Source: Lachnospiraceae bacterium (lineage in GTDB: Bacteria; Bacillota; Clostridia; Lachnospirales; Lachnospiraceae). Taken from it: 39,494 bases of DNA. Positions 27,640 to 36,707 of this stretch are shown here, piece by piece. The notes under the pieces were generated by a model. The model had not been told where the DNA came from. It did not search any database and saw only the letters and a program-made list of their open reading frames with translations. The translations under genes and the position numbers were made by a program. The stretch covers positions 1-39,494 of the forward strand of contig SVEB01000078.1 of NCBI GenBank assembly GCA_015057635.1, in the 5' to 3' direction. Every line of letters starts with the position of its first letter. The stretch's first letter is position 1.

Positions 27640-28596
27640 ATGGCGACAATAAAAGATGTAGCAAAACTTGCAGGCGTTGGTACTTCGACCGTTTCCCGGT
27701 ATTTTAAGGAAGGAAGCTATATCAGTGAAGGTGCAGCAAAGCGGATTGAAGCAGCATGCAAGGAATTAAAATACTATCCAAATGCAATCGCGAAAGCGAT
27801 GAAATCTAATCAGACTTTTACCATTGGTCTGATGATCCCGACCATAACGAATCCGTTCTTTCCACAGCTGGTGGAGATTATTGAACACAACTGTATGAAG
27901 CAGGGATATAAGACGGTTTTATGCAATACCAATGGAAATATTGAATTGGAACGTCACTATATGGAACTGGCAATTTCAAATTGTTTTGATGGAATTATTA
28001 TGATTACAGGATCTTCTGAGTTTGAAGATCTGATCGGCGATATTCCAACGCTGACATTAGACCGAAAGTCGATGGAGGAAAATAGCAATACTACCATTAT
28101 CAGTGATAATGCTCAGGGAATACGACTTGGCAGTGAATATCTGATTGAACGGGGATGCAGACATATTCTGTACTTTGGAAGTGCGGATAATCAGCCAGCC
28201 ATTGTCAGAGAACAGGCATTCAAAGCGGTTATGCAGGAACATGGGATTGGATATGAGATTTGTGAGTTCGAAAAGATGAGTGATGATGAAAAAGATGCGA
28301 TTCTTCAAAGAGGATTCGATGGAGTTTTTGCATGGAATGACATTATTGCAATTGAATTTATGAATTATGCCATTCAAAAGAATGTTCGCATACCGGAAGA
28401 TATCCAATTAATCGGATATGACAATATTAAAATATCAGAATGGGTGAATCCGAGGCTTACGACAATAAGCCAGCCAATCAAAGAAATGGCGGATCTGGCC
28501 AGTCGATATATAATAGAGCTGATTCAGGGCGGAACAAAACCGCCAAAAGAAACAGTACTGGCGAATACATTAGTTATTCGTAACACAACAAAATAG
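27640..28596 (+). CDS. LacI family transcriptional regulator
   Basis: A 318-residue repressor. The N-terminal helix-turn-helix is textbook LacI (MATIKDVAKLAGVGTSTVSRYF), followed by the hinge helix region (AAKRIEAACKELKYYPNAIAKAMKSN) and a periplasmic-binding-protein-like sensor domain (TFTIGLMIPTITNPFFPQLVE to the end). The start is set at ATG 27640, 5 bases after AAGGAGG (27628-27634) and matching the usual family N-terminus; ATG 27637 and ATG 27607 are less suitable. It is first in the operon with the ribokinase-type gene 15 bases downstream. It therefore probably senses ribose, a nucleoside or a ribosyl metabolite. The operator at 27591-27606 suggests it represses its own operon. Confidence 0.93.
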   Translation: MATIKDVAKLAGVGTSTVSRYFKEGSYISEGAAKRIEAACKELKYYPNAIAKAMKSNQTFTIGLMIPTITNPFFPQLVEIIEHNCMKQGYKTVLCNTNGNIELERHYMELAISNCFDGIIMITGSSEFEDLIGDIPTLTLDRKSMEENSNTTIISDNAQGIRLGSEYLIERGCRHILYFGSADNQPAIVREQAFKAVMQEHGIGYEICEFEKMSDDEKDAILQRGFDGVFAWNDIIAIEFMNYAIQKNVRIPEDIQLIGYDNIKISEWVNPRLTTISQPIKEMADLASRYIIELIQGGTKPPKETVLANTLVIRNTTK

Positions 28597-28611
28597 CAGG
28601 AGTTGGTTGAG

Positions 28612-29475
28612 GTGAAGAATATAGCAGTAATCGGAAGTCTGAATGCGGATTTAATGGTTCAGGTTCCAAAACTTCCGGTTCCGGGAGAGACTCTGATGGG
28701 AAAGAGTTTTGAGGTGCTTCCAGGCGGAAAGGGCATGAATCAGGCGGTTGCCGCGGCAAAGCTTGGTGCTCATGTGATGATGTGCGGCATGGTAGGAGAT
28801 GATTCGAATGGAACACTGCTACTAGAGCAGTTAAGAAAGACAGGGGTGGACAGCTCTAAAGTATTAAAAGTGGAGCAGATGTCAACCGGAACAGCACTTG
28901 TGACAACTTCTGAAGAAGATAATACAATTGTTGTGATTCCGGGGGCAAATGGATGTATGGATTCTCATTATGTGGATTCCATAAAACATAGTTTGAAAGA
29001 AGCGGATATGGTGTTACTCCAGTTCGAGATACCATCAGAAACCGTTTACTATATAATCGATTACTGTTTCGAAAACGATATTCCGGTTATGCTTGATCCG
29101 GCTCCGGCAGGAGAAGTAAAGGAAGAGTATCTTGATAAGATCACATATCTTATTTTAAATGAAACAGAGTTAGAAGGAATCTTTAAACTTCCAAAAGAAG
29201 AGGTATTAGAGAAACATTCAAATAAAATCATTATGACAGCCGGAAAAGACGGCGCGTATTTCCATAATGGAGAGACACTTATGCATTGTAAAGCAAAAAC
29301 TGTGACCTGTGTTGATGCAACCGGGGCAGGGGATGCTTTTCATGGGGCATTTGCTGTAGCTGTGCTAAATGGCAAGACAATAGAAGAGGCGGTACTTTTT
29401 GCAAATGAAGTCGCAGCTTTTACAACTACCAAAAAAGGTGCACAGTCTGCTATGCCAGATAAAGATCATTTTTAG
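28612..29475 (+). CDS. rbsK: Ribokinase / PfkB family sugar kinase
   Basis: A 287-residue cytoplasmic PfkB-family kinase, most like ribokinase, phosphorylating ribose (or a nucleoside) with ATP. It begins KNIAVIGSLNADLMVQVPKLP, has the PfkB signature 1 region LPGGKGMNQAVAAAKLGA, and ends with signature 2 DATGAGDAFHGAFAVA, which contains the catalytic Asp of GAGD. GTG 28612 is chosen because AGGAG at 28598-28602 is 9 bases upstream; TTG 28603 is too close to that site. It lies between the LacI regulator and the BMP binding protein. With the nucleoside hydrolase downstream it would convert liberated ribose to ribose 5-phosphate. The length is slightly below the usual 300-310. Confidence 0.87.
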   Translation: MKNIAVIGSLNADLMVQVPKLPVPGETLMGKSFEVLPGGKGMNQAVAAAKLGAHVMMCGMVGDDSNGTLLLEQLRKTGVDSSKVLKVEQMSTGTALVTTSEEDNTIVVIPGANGCMDSHYVDSIKHSLKEADMVLLQFEIPSETVYYIIDYCFENDIPVMLDPAPAGEVKEEYLDKITYLILNETELEGIFKLPKEEVLEKHSNKIIMTAGKDGAYFHNGETLMHCKAKTVTCVDATGAGDAFHGAFAVAVLNGKTIEEAVLFANEVAAFTTTKKGAQSAMPDKDHF

Positions 29476-29491
29476 TTTCTAGGAGGACAAG

Positions 29492-30577
29492 ATGAAAAAA
29501 ACACTCGTACTTATTATGACTATGGTAATGTGCTTCACTGCTCTTACCGGATGTTCCAAAACAGAGCAGGCAGAAGAAAAATTCACTGCGGCACTATTAA
29601 TTCCATATCAGGGTGATCAGTCATTCTACGACTTAGCGGTAGAAGGCATGAAACTTGTAGACGATCAGGTAGAAGGCGTTGAAACAAAGATTATTGAAAT
29701 CGGAACAGATGATTCTAAATGGGAATCTTACTTTATTGATGCAGCAGAAGCTGGATACGATGTAATCCTTAGCTGTAACTGGCAGATCGCTCCTTACATG
29801 AACAAAGTAGCGGCTGAATATCCAGATCAGAAGTTCATCAACTTCGATATCGAAGAAAGCGCTGGTCTTGATAATGTTTACTCTATGTTCTATTCTACAA
29901 ACGAAATCGGATATTTATGTGGTGTTGTTGCGGCAGCAGCTACAACAAGTTCTATGGAACTTGCAGACGAAAATGCGACAATCGGTTTTATCGGTGGTAT
30001 GGATATCCCAGGAATCAACGACTTCATGGTAGGTTATGTTGAAGGTGCGAAATCCGTTAATCCAGAAATCAAAGTAGCAATTTCTTATGTTGGTGGATTC
30101 CAGGATGTTGCGACAGCAAAAGAGATCGCAATCAATCAGTATAAATCCGGTGTTGATGTTATCTTTGCATGTGCAGGTAACGCAGGTAACGGTGTAATCG
30201 ATGCAGCAAACGAATTAAATAAATATGTAATTGGTGTAGACTCTGACCAGGCTATGTTATATGCCGAAACAGATGAAGCAAAAGCATCAAAAATCATCAC
30301 TTCTGGCTTCAAGACAATCGATCAGACAATTCTTGCAAGCGTAAAAGAAGCATTAGCTGGTACATTAGCATGGGGAACTCATGTACAGTACGGTTTTAAA
30401 GAAGATGGTATCGGCATCGCAGAAAACAAGTTCTATGATGCAGCATTAACAGATGATGTAAAAGCAGCGGTAGCAGAAGCAAAGGAAAGCTTAAAAGCTG
30501 GAAATGTAACCGTTTCTTCCGTATTTACAATGGATGATGCAGCAGTTTCTGAATTCAGAGAAAGTGTACAGCCATAG
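29492..30577 (+). CDS. BMP family nucleoside-binding lipoprotein
   Basis: A 361-residue surface lipoprotein of the BMP/PnrA family, the binding subunit of nucleoside ABC importers. The signal peptide MKKTLVLIMTMVMCFTALTG ends in lipobox LTGC with Cys21 lipidated. The mature domain has the expected landmarks: GDQSFYDLAVEGMK, SCNWQIAPYMNKVAAEYPDQKF, IGFIGGMDIPGINDFMVGYVEGAK, DVIFACAGNAGNGVIDAAN and IGVDSDQ. AGGAGG at 29481-29486 gives a strong start. It is followed by a terminator before the ATPase gene, so it is probably made in excess of the membrane parts. Codon bias is also that of a highly expressed gene. Confidence 0.93.
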   Translation: MKKTLVLIMTMVMCFTALTGCSKTEQAEEKFTAALLIPYQGDQSFYDLAVEGMKLVDDQVEGVETKIIEIGTDDSKWESYFIDAAEAGYDVILSCNWQIAPYMNKVAAEYPDQKFINFDIEESAGLDNVYSMFYSTNEIGYLCGVVAAAATTSSMELADENATIGFIGGMDIPGINDFMVGYVEGAKSVNPEIKVAISYVGGFQDVATAKEIAINQYKSGVDVIFACAGNAGNGVIDAANELNKYVIGVDSDQAMLYAETDEAKASKIITSGFKTIDQTILASVKEALAGTLAWGTHVQYGFKEDGIGIAENKFYDAALTDDVKAAVAEAKESLKAGNVTVSSVFTMDDAAVSEFRESVQP

Positions 30578-30590
30578 GCAAAATTTTTAT

Positions 30591-30629
30591 ACAGCCCTCG
30601 ATGAGGTTTTATTTCGAGGGCTGTTTTTT
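30591..30629 (+). terminator. Terminator/attenuator between bmp gene and ABC ATPase
   Basis: ACAGCCCTCGA (30591-30601) pairs perfectly with TCGAGGGCTGT (30614-30624), followed by a T-run to 30629. The operon appears to continue, so read-through is likely partial. Confidence 0.85.
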
Positions 30630-30706
30630 ATTCACATCATAGGATTAAAACTTTAGCCACAGGACATGTAGAGTTTTAGATTTAAGGTGATTTTACATCG
30701 TTTGAT

Positions 30707-30732
30707 AAAATCATTTTAATGAAAATGATTTT
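30707..30732. repeat. AT-rich perfect inverted repeat upstream of ABC ATPase
   Basis: AAAATCATTTT (30707-30717) and AAAATGATTTT (30722-30732) with a 4-base spacer, 32 bases before the GTG start. It may be an operator or part of a secondary promoter. No sigma-A boxes could be assigned. Confidence 0.5.
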
Positions 30733-30763
30733 AAGGAAAGGTTAGATTTAGGAGGAACAGTAC

Positions 30764-32332
30764 GTGAGTCAAAATTACATTTTGGAATTAAAAGATATTG
30801 CAAAAGTTTACGACAATGGCGTAGTTGCCAATAAGGGAATTTCAATTGGTTTCCGTGAAGGAGAGATTCACGCGATCGTTGGGGAAAATGGTGCCGGAAA
30901 ATCCACACTGATGAAAATCATCTTTGGTCTGGAAAAACCGACATCCGGATCGATTGTATGGAATGGAGAGGAGATGCATTTTCAGTCACCACTTGACTCC
31001 ATCGCAGCCGGAATCGGAATGGTACACCAGCATTTTATGCTGATTCCTTCTTTTACAGTTCTTCAGAATATTGTATTAGGGGATGAGCCGACAAAATTCA
31101 GTTTTGTTCAGAAGAAAGAAAGCAGAAAAAAAGCAAGTGAACTTGCAAAACAGTATAACTTTGACCTGTCTATGGATGAACCGGTCAAAAACTTAAGCGT
31201 CGGCATGAAGCAGAAGGTAGAAATTTTAAAACTTCTGTATAAAGGCGCTAAAGTACTTATCTTAGATGAACCAACCGCGGTACTGACACCGCAGGAAACC
31301 GAGCAGCTATTCGCTGAGTTAAAGAAGTTTAAAGAGAGTGGCCATACCATCATCTTTATTTCTCATAAATTAAATGAAGTAAAAGAAATCAGTGACCGTA
31401 TTTCTGTTATCCGAAAAGGACAGCTGATCTCCACTCATAATACGGAGGATGTCCGCCTGGAAGAAATCTCGGAACTGATGATCGGACGTAAAGTGGAATA
31501 TCTTTATGACGATATTAAATCCGAACATACCAGCCGAAAAGAAGCTGTGAAGATAGAACATGTAACTTACAAATCCAATGGAATCCCACTATTAAATGAT
31601 GTGTCCCTTACTTTAAAGACAGGTCAGATCACCGGTGTAGTAGGGGTAGAAGGCAATGGACAGTCAGAATTAGTGGAAGTACTGTTTGGCTATAAGAAGC
31701 CGGAATCAGGTTCCGTACTTGTAAACGGCAAGAACATTATCGGTAAGAAGATCAAGGATATTCGTGAAGAAGCAAAAGTATCCTATATTCCGGAAGATCG
31801 TATGCATCAGGGAATTGCAGCGACTGCATCTATTAAGGAGAATATGATTTCCAGTTTCTATGATGCGGAACAGTTTAATCATAAATTCTACATGAATCAG
31901 AAAGCAATCAATACCGTAAGTGATGAGCTGATTGAGGAATTTCAGGTAGTATGCCAGTCAGGAGAGACTGAAATCGGTTCTTTATCCGGCGGTAATATTC
32001 AGAAAGTAGTAGTAGCAAGAGAATACTATGCTGATCCGGATTTCCTGATTGCAGAACAGCCTACCAGAGGTGTGGATGTCGGTTCTGCAAGTTTTATTCA
32101 TACAAAGCTCATTGAACTTCGTAATCGGAATAAAGCAATCCTTTTATTAAGTGCGGATCTTGGTGAAGCATTGGCAGTAAGCGATCACCTTCTTGTTATG
32201 TACGAAGGCGAGATCGTTGCTTACTTTACTGATATGAAAGCATTAACAGAACAGGAATTAGGCCTCTATATGTTAGGCATTAAGAAGATGGACAAGCAGG
32301 AGATTTGGAGGAAGATGCATGAAGAAGCTTAG
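30764..32332 (+). CDS. Nucleoside ABC transporter, double ATP-binding subunit
   Basis: A 522-residue tandem ATPase of the RbsA/NupO (YufO) class that powers the importer. NBD1 has Walker A GENGAGKST (40-48), the ABC signature region LSVGMKQKVEILK and Walker B VLILDEPTAVL. NBD2 has a Walker A-like GVEGNGQSE (294-302) without the Lys, a clear signature LSGGNIQKVVVA, and IAEQPTRGVDVGS. A degenerate second Walker A is usual in this class. It starts at GTG 30764 with AGGAGG 8 bases upstream. Its end overlaps the first permease by 14 bases, showing translational coupling. It follows the bmp gene and terminator in the nucleoside locus. Confidence 0.94.
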   Translation: MSQNYILELKDIAKVYDNGVVANKGISIGFREGEIHAIVGENGAGKSTLMKIIFGLEKPTSGSIVWNGEEMHFQSPLDSIAAGIGMVHQHFMLIPSFTVLQNIVLGDEPTKFSFVQKKESRKKASELAKQYNFDLSMDEPVKNLSVGMKQKVEILKLLYKGAKVLILDEPTAVLTPQETEQLFAELKKFKESGHTIIFISHKLNEVKEISDRISVIRKGQLISTHNTEDVRLEEISELMIGRKVEYLYDDIKSEHTSRKEAVKIEHVTYKSNGIPLLNDVSLTLKTGQITGVVGVEGNGQSELVEVLFGYKKPESGSVLVNGKNIIGKKIKDIREEAKVSYIPEDRMHQGIAATASIKENMISSFYDAEQFNHKFYMNQKAINTVSDELIEEFQVVCQSGETEIGSLSGGNIQKVVVAREYYADPDFLIAEQPTRGVDVGSASFIHTKLIELRNRNKAILLLSADLGEALAVSDHLLVMYEGEIVAYFTDMKALTEQELGLYMLGIKKMDKQEIWRKMHEEA

Positions 32333-33377
32333 TCAGAAAACAAAAAGTGAAATCATTCAGATTGTATCAGCAATCGTGATTGCATTAGTCATTACTTTAA
32401 TCGTTTTATTCCTTACAAGTAAGGAACCAATCGTTGCATTTACAAAATTAGTGACATCACCGTTAAAAAATATGCGTTATTTCGGAAATGTAATCGAATT
32501 AACCGTGCCATTAGCGTTTGCCGGTATTTCCGCATCCTTATTATTTAGAAGCGGTTTATTCAATATGGGTGGAGAAGGTATCTTCTACATCTCCGGTATC
32601 GTAGCAACAGTAGTAGCGACTATGGATATTTCCAACAGCTTTGTTCATTCCGCTCTTGTTATTTTAGCGGCATCCGTATTCGGTGGCTTAATCGCCTGTA
32701 TCTCCGGCTACTTTAAAGCGAAATATAATGCGAATGAGCTTGTAACATCCCTTATGTTAAATACGATTCTTTTCGGCGTTGGTTTTTATATCTTAAAATC
32801 CAAGTTAAAAGATATGGCGGTTACCGGTGTGGCATCGGCTCCATTTGCTGAAACAGCCAAACTGAAAACTATTATTCCAAAAACTCATGTAACAACAGGA
32901 TTTCTTCTTCTGATTGTGGTGACAGCAGTGATCTTCTTTATCTATAAGAAGACAAAACTTGGATATACCATTAAGATGACCGGTATTAACAAAGATTTTG
33001 CAAAATACTCCGGTATGAGCTTCTTTAGTCTTACGATGATCGTTCACTTTATGTCCGGTGCCATTGCTGGTATGGGTTCCAGTGTTCACTTAATGAGTAT
33101 GTACGAACGTTTTACATGGTCCGCCCTTCCAGGATACGGATTTGATGGCTGTCTCGTAGCCATGCTAGGAAAGAATCATCCAATCGGTGCGTTTGCAGCT
33201 GCATTCTTCTTAAGCTACTTAAGGACCGGCTCCGATATTATGGCAAGAAGCACGGATGTGCCAGTTGAAATGGTAGCGATCGTAGAAATGGTGCTTGTAT
33301 TATTAATCACAGCAGATTTTATCACAAAGAGAATCAAACGTAAGAAAGCAGCAACAGGAGGAACCGGCAATGAGTAA
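32319..33377 (+). CDS. Nucleoside ABC transporter permease 1 (NupP/YufP-like)
   Basis: A 352-residue inner-membrane permease of the BPD_transp_2 family with about nine helices. Landmarks include LAFAGISASLLFRSGLFNMGGEG, a substrate-channel motif of BMP-associated permeases, and later YNANELVTSLMLNTI and GYGFDGCLVAMLGKNHPIGAF. The start overlaps the ATPase end by 14 bases with GGAGG at 32307-32311, and it overlaps the next permease by 8 bases. With the second permease it forms the membrane channel for nucleosides or related ribosyl compounds. Confidence 0.93.
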   Translation: MKKLSQKTKSEIIQIVSAIVIALVITLIVLFLTSKEPIVAFTKLVTSPLKNMRYFGNVIELTVPLAFAGISASLLFRSGLFNMGGEGIFYISGIVATVVATMDISNSFVHSALVILAASVFGGLIACISGYFKAKYNANELVTSLMLNTILFGVGFYILKSKLKDMAVTGVASAPFAETAKLKTIIPKTHVTTGFLLLIVVTAVIFFIYKKTKLGYTIKMTGINKDFAKYSGMSFFSLTMIVHFMSGAIAGMGSSVHLMSMYERFTWSALPGYGFDGCLVAMLGKNHPIGAFAAAFFLSYLRTGSDIMARSTDVPVEMVAIVEMVLVLLITADFITKRIKRKKAATGGTGNE

Positions 33378-34281
33378 CATATTAGCTTTATTATTAACAC
33401 CGGCATTCGGATATGCCATTCTTCGTGTCACAACCCCTATTTTATTTGCAGCATTAGGAAATGTTATTTCAAGCAAAGCAGGCGTGAGCAATATCGCGAT
33501 GGAAGGTACGATGCTTACCGCTTCCCTTGCAGGCGTTCTTGCTTCTGCTTACTCCAAATCTGCTTTAGTTGGTCTATTGGCAGCCCTTTTCGTAGGCGTT
33601 TTGTTCAGTGCTTTTATGGCATACTTAAGTTTATTCCTTGGCACAAAAGTTATTATGGCAGGTATTGCTCTTAACTTATTTGCCAGCAGCTTTACTGTTT
33701 ATATCCTTTACATGTTCACCGGTCAGAAGGGTAACTCTGCAGCGTTAGCGAGCAAGCAGCTTCCGACGATCCATATTCCAGTTATCAAGGATATTCCGGT
33801 AATCGGAGAAATCTTCTCCGGTCATAACGTATTAGTATATGTAGCACTTCTTGCAATCGTTGTAATCTATGTTATGTTAAATAAAACAAAGCTTGGCACT
33901 CATATTAAAGCAGTAGGTGAAAATCCACACGCGGCAGCTTCTGTCGGAATCAGTGTTAGAAAGATTCAGTTTGTCGCCCTTTGCTTAAGCGGTCTGTTAG
34001 CAGGATTCGGTGGTGCGTTTATGTCTATGGGTTACTTATCCATGTTTACAAGAGACATGGTAGCCGGAAGAGGATGGATTGCGATCGCAGCTTCTGCGAT
34101 GGGACGTTCTATGGTAATCCCGACTACAATCACATCTTTCTTATTTGGTATTTTCAGTGCGATCGGCAATGTGCTTCAGCTTCAGAATATGCCTTCCGAA
34201 TTAATTACCACACTTCCATATGTAGCGGTATTTATCGGAATTGTAGGTTATTCCATGCGTAAGTCAAAAGGAGAAAAGTAA
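33370..34281 (+). CDS. Nucleoside ABC transporter permease 2 (NupQ/YufQ-like)
   Basis: A 303-residue BPD_transp_2 family permease and partner of the preceding product. It shows ALGNVISSKAGVSNIAMEGTM near the N-terminus, the equivalent of the channel motif in permease 1, then HIKAVGENPHAAASVGISV and GRGWIAIAASAMGRSMVIPTT near the end. AGGAGG ahead of ATG 33370 and 8-base overlap with permease 1 show tight coupling. Its TAA shares a base with the ATG of the nucleoside hydrolase (TAATG). Confidence 0.93.
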   Translation: MSNILALLLTPAFGYAILRVTTPILFAALGNVISSKAGVSNIAMEGTMLTASLAGVLASAYSKSALVGLLAALFVGVLFSAFMAYLSLFLGTKVIMAGIALNLFASSFTVYILYMFTGQKGNSAALASKQLPTIHIPVIKDIPVIGEIFSGHNVLVYVALLAIVVIYVMLNKTKLGTHIKAVGENPHAAASVGISVRKIQFVALCLSGLLAGFGGAFMSMGYLSMFTRDMVAGRGWIAIAASAMGRSMVIPTTITSFLFGIFSAIGNVLQLQNMPSELITTLPYVAVFIGIVGYSMRKSKGEK

Positions 34282-35207
34282 TGAGAAGAATTTTAATCGA
34301 CTGTGATCCGGGGCATGATGATGCGATGGCGATCTTATTAGCTCTTGCAAATGATACCGTATTAGAGGTTGCCGGCATCACAACGGTTGGTGGCAATCAG
34401 ACAGTAGATAAAGTAAGTGAAAATGCACTTAAGATCTTAACAATCGCAAATCGTGAGATTGAAGTGGCAAAAGGAGCAAGAGAGCCTTTAATCAAACCGC
34501 TACAATGTGCACCGGAAGCGCATGGGGATACCGGAATGGATGGCCCTATTGTAGAGAATATCACAATGCAGTTCTCAAAAAAGAATGCAGTGGAATTTCT
34601 ACGCGATAAGATCTTAGCATTCGATGGGAAGACAACAATTGTCGCACTTGGCCCACTTACGAATCTTGCCCTTTTACTAAAGACGTATCCGGAAGTGAAA
34701 GAAAAGATTGAAGAAATCGCTTTAATGGGCGGTGGATATTCCATCGGAAATGCCACAGCGGCAGCAGAATTCAACTTCTATGTAGATCCGCATGCAGCAC
34801 ATATTGTATATCATTCCGGCATTCCGATCATCCAGGCTGGTTGTGAGGTATCTCATGCGGCAAGCATTCTTCATACGGAAATCGAACAGTTTAAAGAAAA
34901 AGGAAGAGTATCCGGTTTTGTATATGATCTTCTTAAGTTTTATTCAAAGTTCTCTGAAGGATTAAATCTTGACCGCAGCCCGATCTTCGATGCATGCCCG
35001 GTTATGTATCTACTGCATCCGGAAATCTTCACAGCGAAAGAGCATTATGTGGATATTGAGATTTCCGGCGGACTGACAGAAGGAATGAGTGTGACGGATC
35101 GAAGAGTATGGTATGATATGCCGAAGCCAAACACAACGGTATTGTATGATGTGGACCGTGAAAAATTCATAGAATATCTTTCTAGTGCCATTTTTGCATT
35201 AGACTAG
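34281..35207 (+). CDS. Inosine-uridine-type nucleoside hydrolase
   Basis: A 308-residue cytoplasmic nucleoside N-ribohydrolase, releasing ribose and a free base. The calcium site motif DCDPGHDDA (7-15) is intact, as are TVGGNQTVDKV, HGDTGMDGP, ALGPLTNLALLL, LMGGGYSIGN and AAEFNFYVDP. The distal calcium ligand Asp237 is present (SPIFDACPV), but the preceding residue, His in IU-type enzymes, is Phe236 here. That suggests a changed base specificity or a different leaving-group mechanism. It is fused to the transporter operon by an overlapping TAATG with AGGAG upstream. Products would feed the ribokinase-type enzyme at the start of the operon. A terminator follows. Confidence 0.92.
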   Translation: MRRILIDCDPGHDDAMAILLALANDTVLEVAGITTVGGNQTVDKVSENALKILTIANREIEVAKGAREPLIKPLQCAPEAHGDTGMDGPIVENITMQFSKKNAVEFLRDKILAFDGKTTIVALGPLTNLALLLKTYPEVKEKIEEIALMGGGYSIGNATAAAEFNFYVDPHAAHIVYHSGIPIIQAGCEVSHAASILHTEIEQFKEKGRVSGFVYDLLKFYSKFSEGLNLDRSPIFDACPVMYLLHPEIFTAKEHYVDIEISGGLTEGMSVTDRRVWYDMPKPNTTVLYDVDREKFIEYLSSAIFALD

Positions 35208-35219
35208 AAAACCAACACC

Positions 35220-35264
35220 AAGGTGTCAGGAAATCATTTGTATCATGATAGCCTGGCACCTTTT
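35220..35264 (+). terminator. Terminator after nucleoside hydrolase
   Basis: AAGGTGTCAGG (35220-35230) pairs with CCTGGCACCTT (35252-35262) with one G-U. An inner ATCAT/ATGAT stem narrows the loop and TTTT ends the structure. Confidence 0.8.
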
Positions 35265-35432
35265 GGGGTTACTGGCTTACAGGGAGAGTTTAGACTCGAG
35301 GTTTAAAAACCAGATATGTTGGTAATGCCTCAATACTAGTAGGTAAGCCCAAAACTAGGTGAGACGTTTGATTCGTGGGTGGTAAAAAACTAAAAAGTGA
35401 TACAATCAAAGAATCAGGAGGAAAGAAACAAT

Positions 35433-36707
35433 ATGAGAAAAGCGATAGAGAAAGCGATTAAAGAGAATTTTAGTGTGATATCGGCTATTGGGGATGATTT
35501 ATTTGAACATCCAGAACTGGGCTTTCAGGAAGCGTATACAGAAGAAACAATCTGCCGTTATTTAGACAGTCTTTCTGTTCCCTATCAGAATGAGATCAGC
35601 ATGCATGGAGTGAAATGTACAATTGGGAAGGAAGATGGCTATCATATTGCAGTAGTTGCAGATATGGATGCGCTTCTTACAAGCAGGGACGGAGAGATGA
35701 TCCCATTTCATTCCTGTGGGCACAGTATTCAGGTGGCAGTGTTATTAAATCTGATTACTGGTTTTGTAAAGAGCGGTGCACTTAAAGCGCTAGATGGAAA
35801 GGTGAGCTTTATGTTCGCGCCGGCGGAAGAGTTTATTGATATGGACACAAGAGAAGGACTAAAAAAGGCAGGCAAGATTAAGTATTTCTCCGGAAAGCAG
35901 AATATGATTATGGACGGACTGTTTGATGATGTTGATCTTGTATTATCCTGTCATGTTATGGGACCGGACGAAAATCATCCGGATGCGAAATTTGATGTGA
36001 ATTCCAGTCTTGCAGGATTCTTATTAAAGAGAGCGATATTCCGTGGTCAGGCTTCTCATGCCGGAGTCATTCCTCATCTAGGTAGAAATGCGTTACAGGC
36101 GGCGACATTATCGCTGACAGCGGTTCAGATGCTAAAGGATACCTTTTCTCCAAATGCAAACGCCAAGGTATATCCAATTCTGAAGGAAGGCGGACAGACA
36201 CCGAATGTCATCTGTGACCATGCGGTAATCGAAACCTATATACGGGCAGCGGATAAGAAGAATTTATATCAGATTAACAGCCAGATCGATCAGGCATTTA
36301 TACATTGTGCCAAGGCTCTTGAGACAGAGTGTGAAATCATTGATACACCGGGATATCTTCCATTAACACAGAACCGAACCATCAATAAAGCGGTAAAAAA
36401 GAATATGTTAAAGTTCTGTAAGGCTGAACAGATTTTATCCGATGTGAAATCTGGTGCATCCGGTGATATTGGGGATCTTAGCGTCCTTCTTCCGACGATT
36501 CAGTTTGGATTTTCAGGCATTGAAGGCATGATTCACAGCAGTCATTTTGAAATCACAGATAAAGTACATGTGTATGAAGATACAGCACTTGTTCTTGCAG
36601 ATACTATTTTAGACATTTTGGAAGATCCGGAACTTCAGATTCGTACACCTGATTTTAAAGAGCGAAAAGAAGAGTATAGAAAGAGCTGGTTAAAGGAGAA
36701 GGAATAA
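35433..36707 (+). CDS. M20 family amidohydrolase/peptidase (AbgB/M20D-like)
   Basis: A 424-residue cytoplasmic metallo-amidohydrolase of the M20D group, which hydrolyses N-acyl amino acids or aminobenzoyl-glutamate-type amides. Visible residues are Asp77-Asp79 (VVADMDAL), the HSCGH motif (93-97, with Cys95 and His97 as metal ligands), Glu132 region in FAPAEEF, the CHVMG motif and a late His in MIHSSHFEIT. The dimerisation lid lies in the middle (RAIFRGQASHAGVIPHLGRNALQAA). The ATG at 35433 follows AGGAGGAAAG; the frame is open upstream to 35397 but without a site. A -10-like TACAAT is at 35401-35406 with no matching -35. It abuts the next gene without a gap (stop 36705-36707, ATG 36708), so they are co-translated. 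Confidence 0.87.
   Translation: MRKAIEKAIKENFSVISAIGDDLFEHPELGFQEAYTEETICRYLDSLSVPYQNEISMHGVKCTIGKEDGYHIAVVADMDALLTSRDGEMIPFHSCGHSIQVAVLLNLITGFVKSGALKALDGKVSFMFAPAEEFIDMDTREGLKKAGKIKYFSGKQNMIMDGLFDDVDLVLSCHVMGPDENHPDAKFDVNSSLAGFLLKRAIFRGQASHAGVIPHLGRNALQAATLSLTAVQMLKDTFSPNANAKVYPILKEGGQTPNVICDHAVIETYIRAADKKNLYQINSQIDQAFIHCAKALETECEIIDTPGYLPLTQNRTINKAVKKNMLKFCKAEQILSDVKSGASGDIGDLSVLLPTIQFGFSGIEGMIHSSHFEITDKVHVYEDTALVLADTILDILEDPELQIRTPDFKERKEEYRKSWLKEKE

Noticed and set aside
30764..32332. Missing Lys in the second Walker A of the ABC ATPase as a sign of inactivation
   Set aside because: A degenerate second Walker A is normal for RbsA/NupO-type double ATPases, so it is not evidence of decay.
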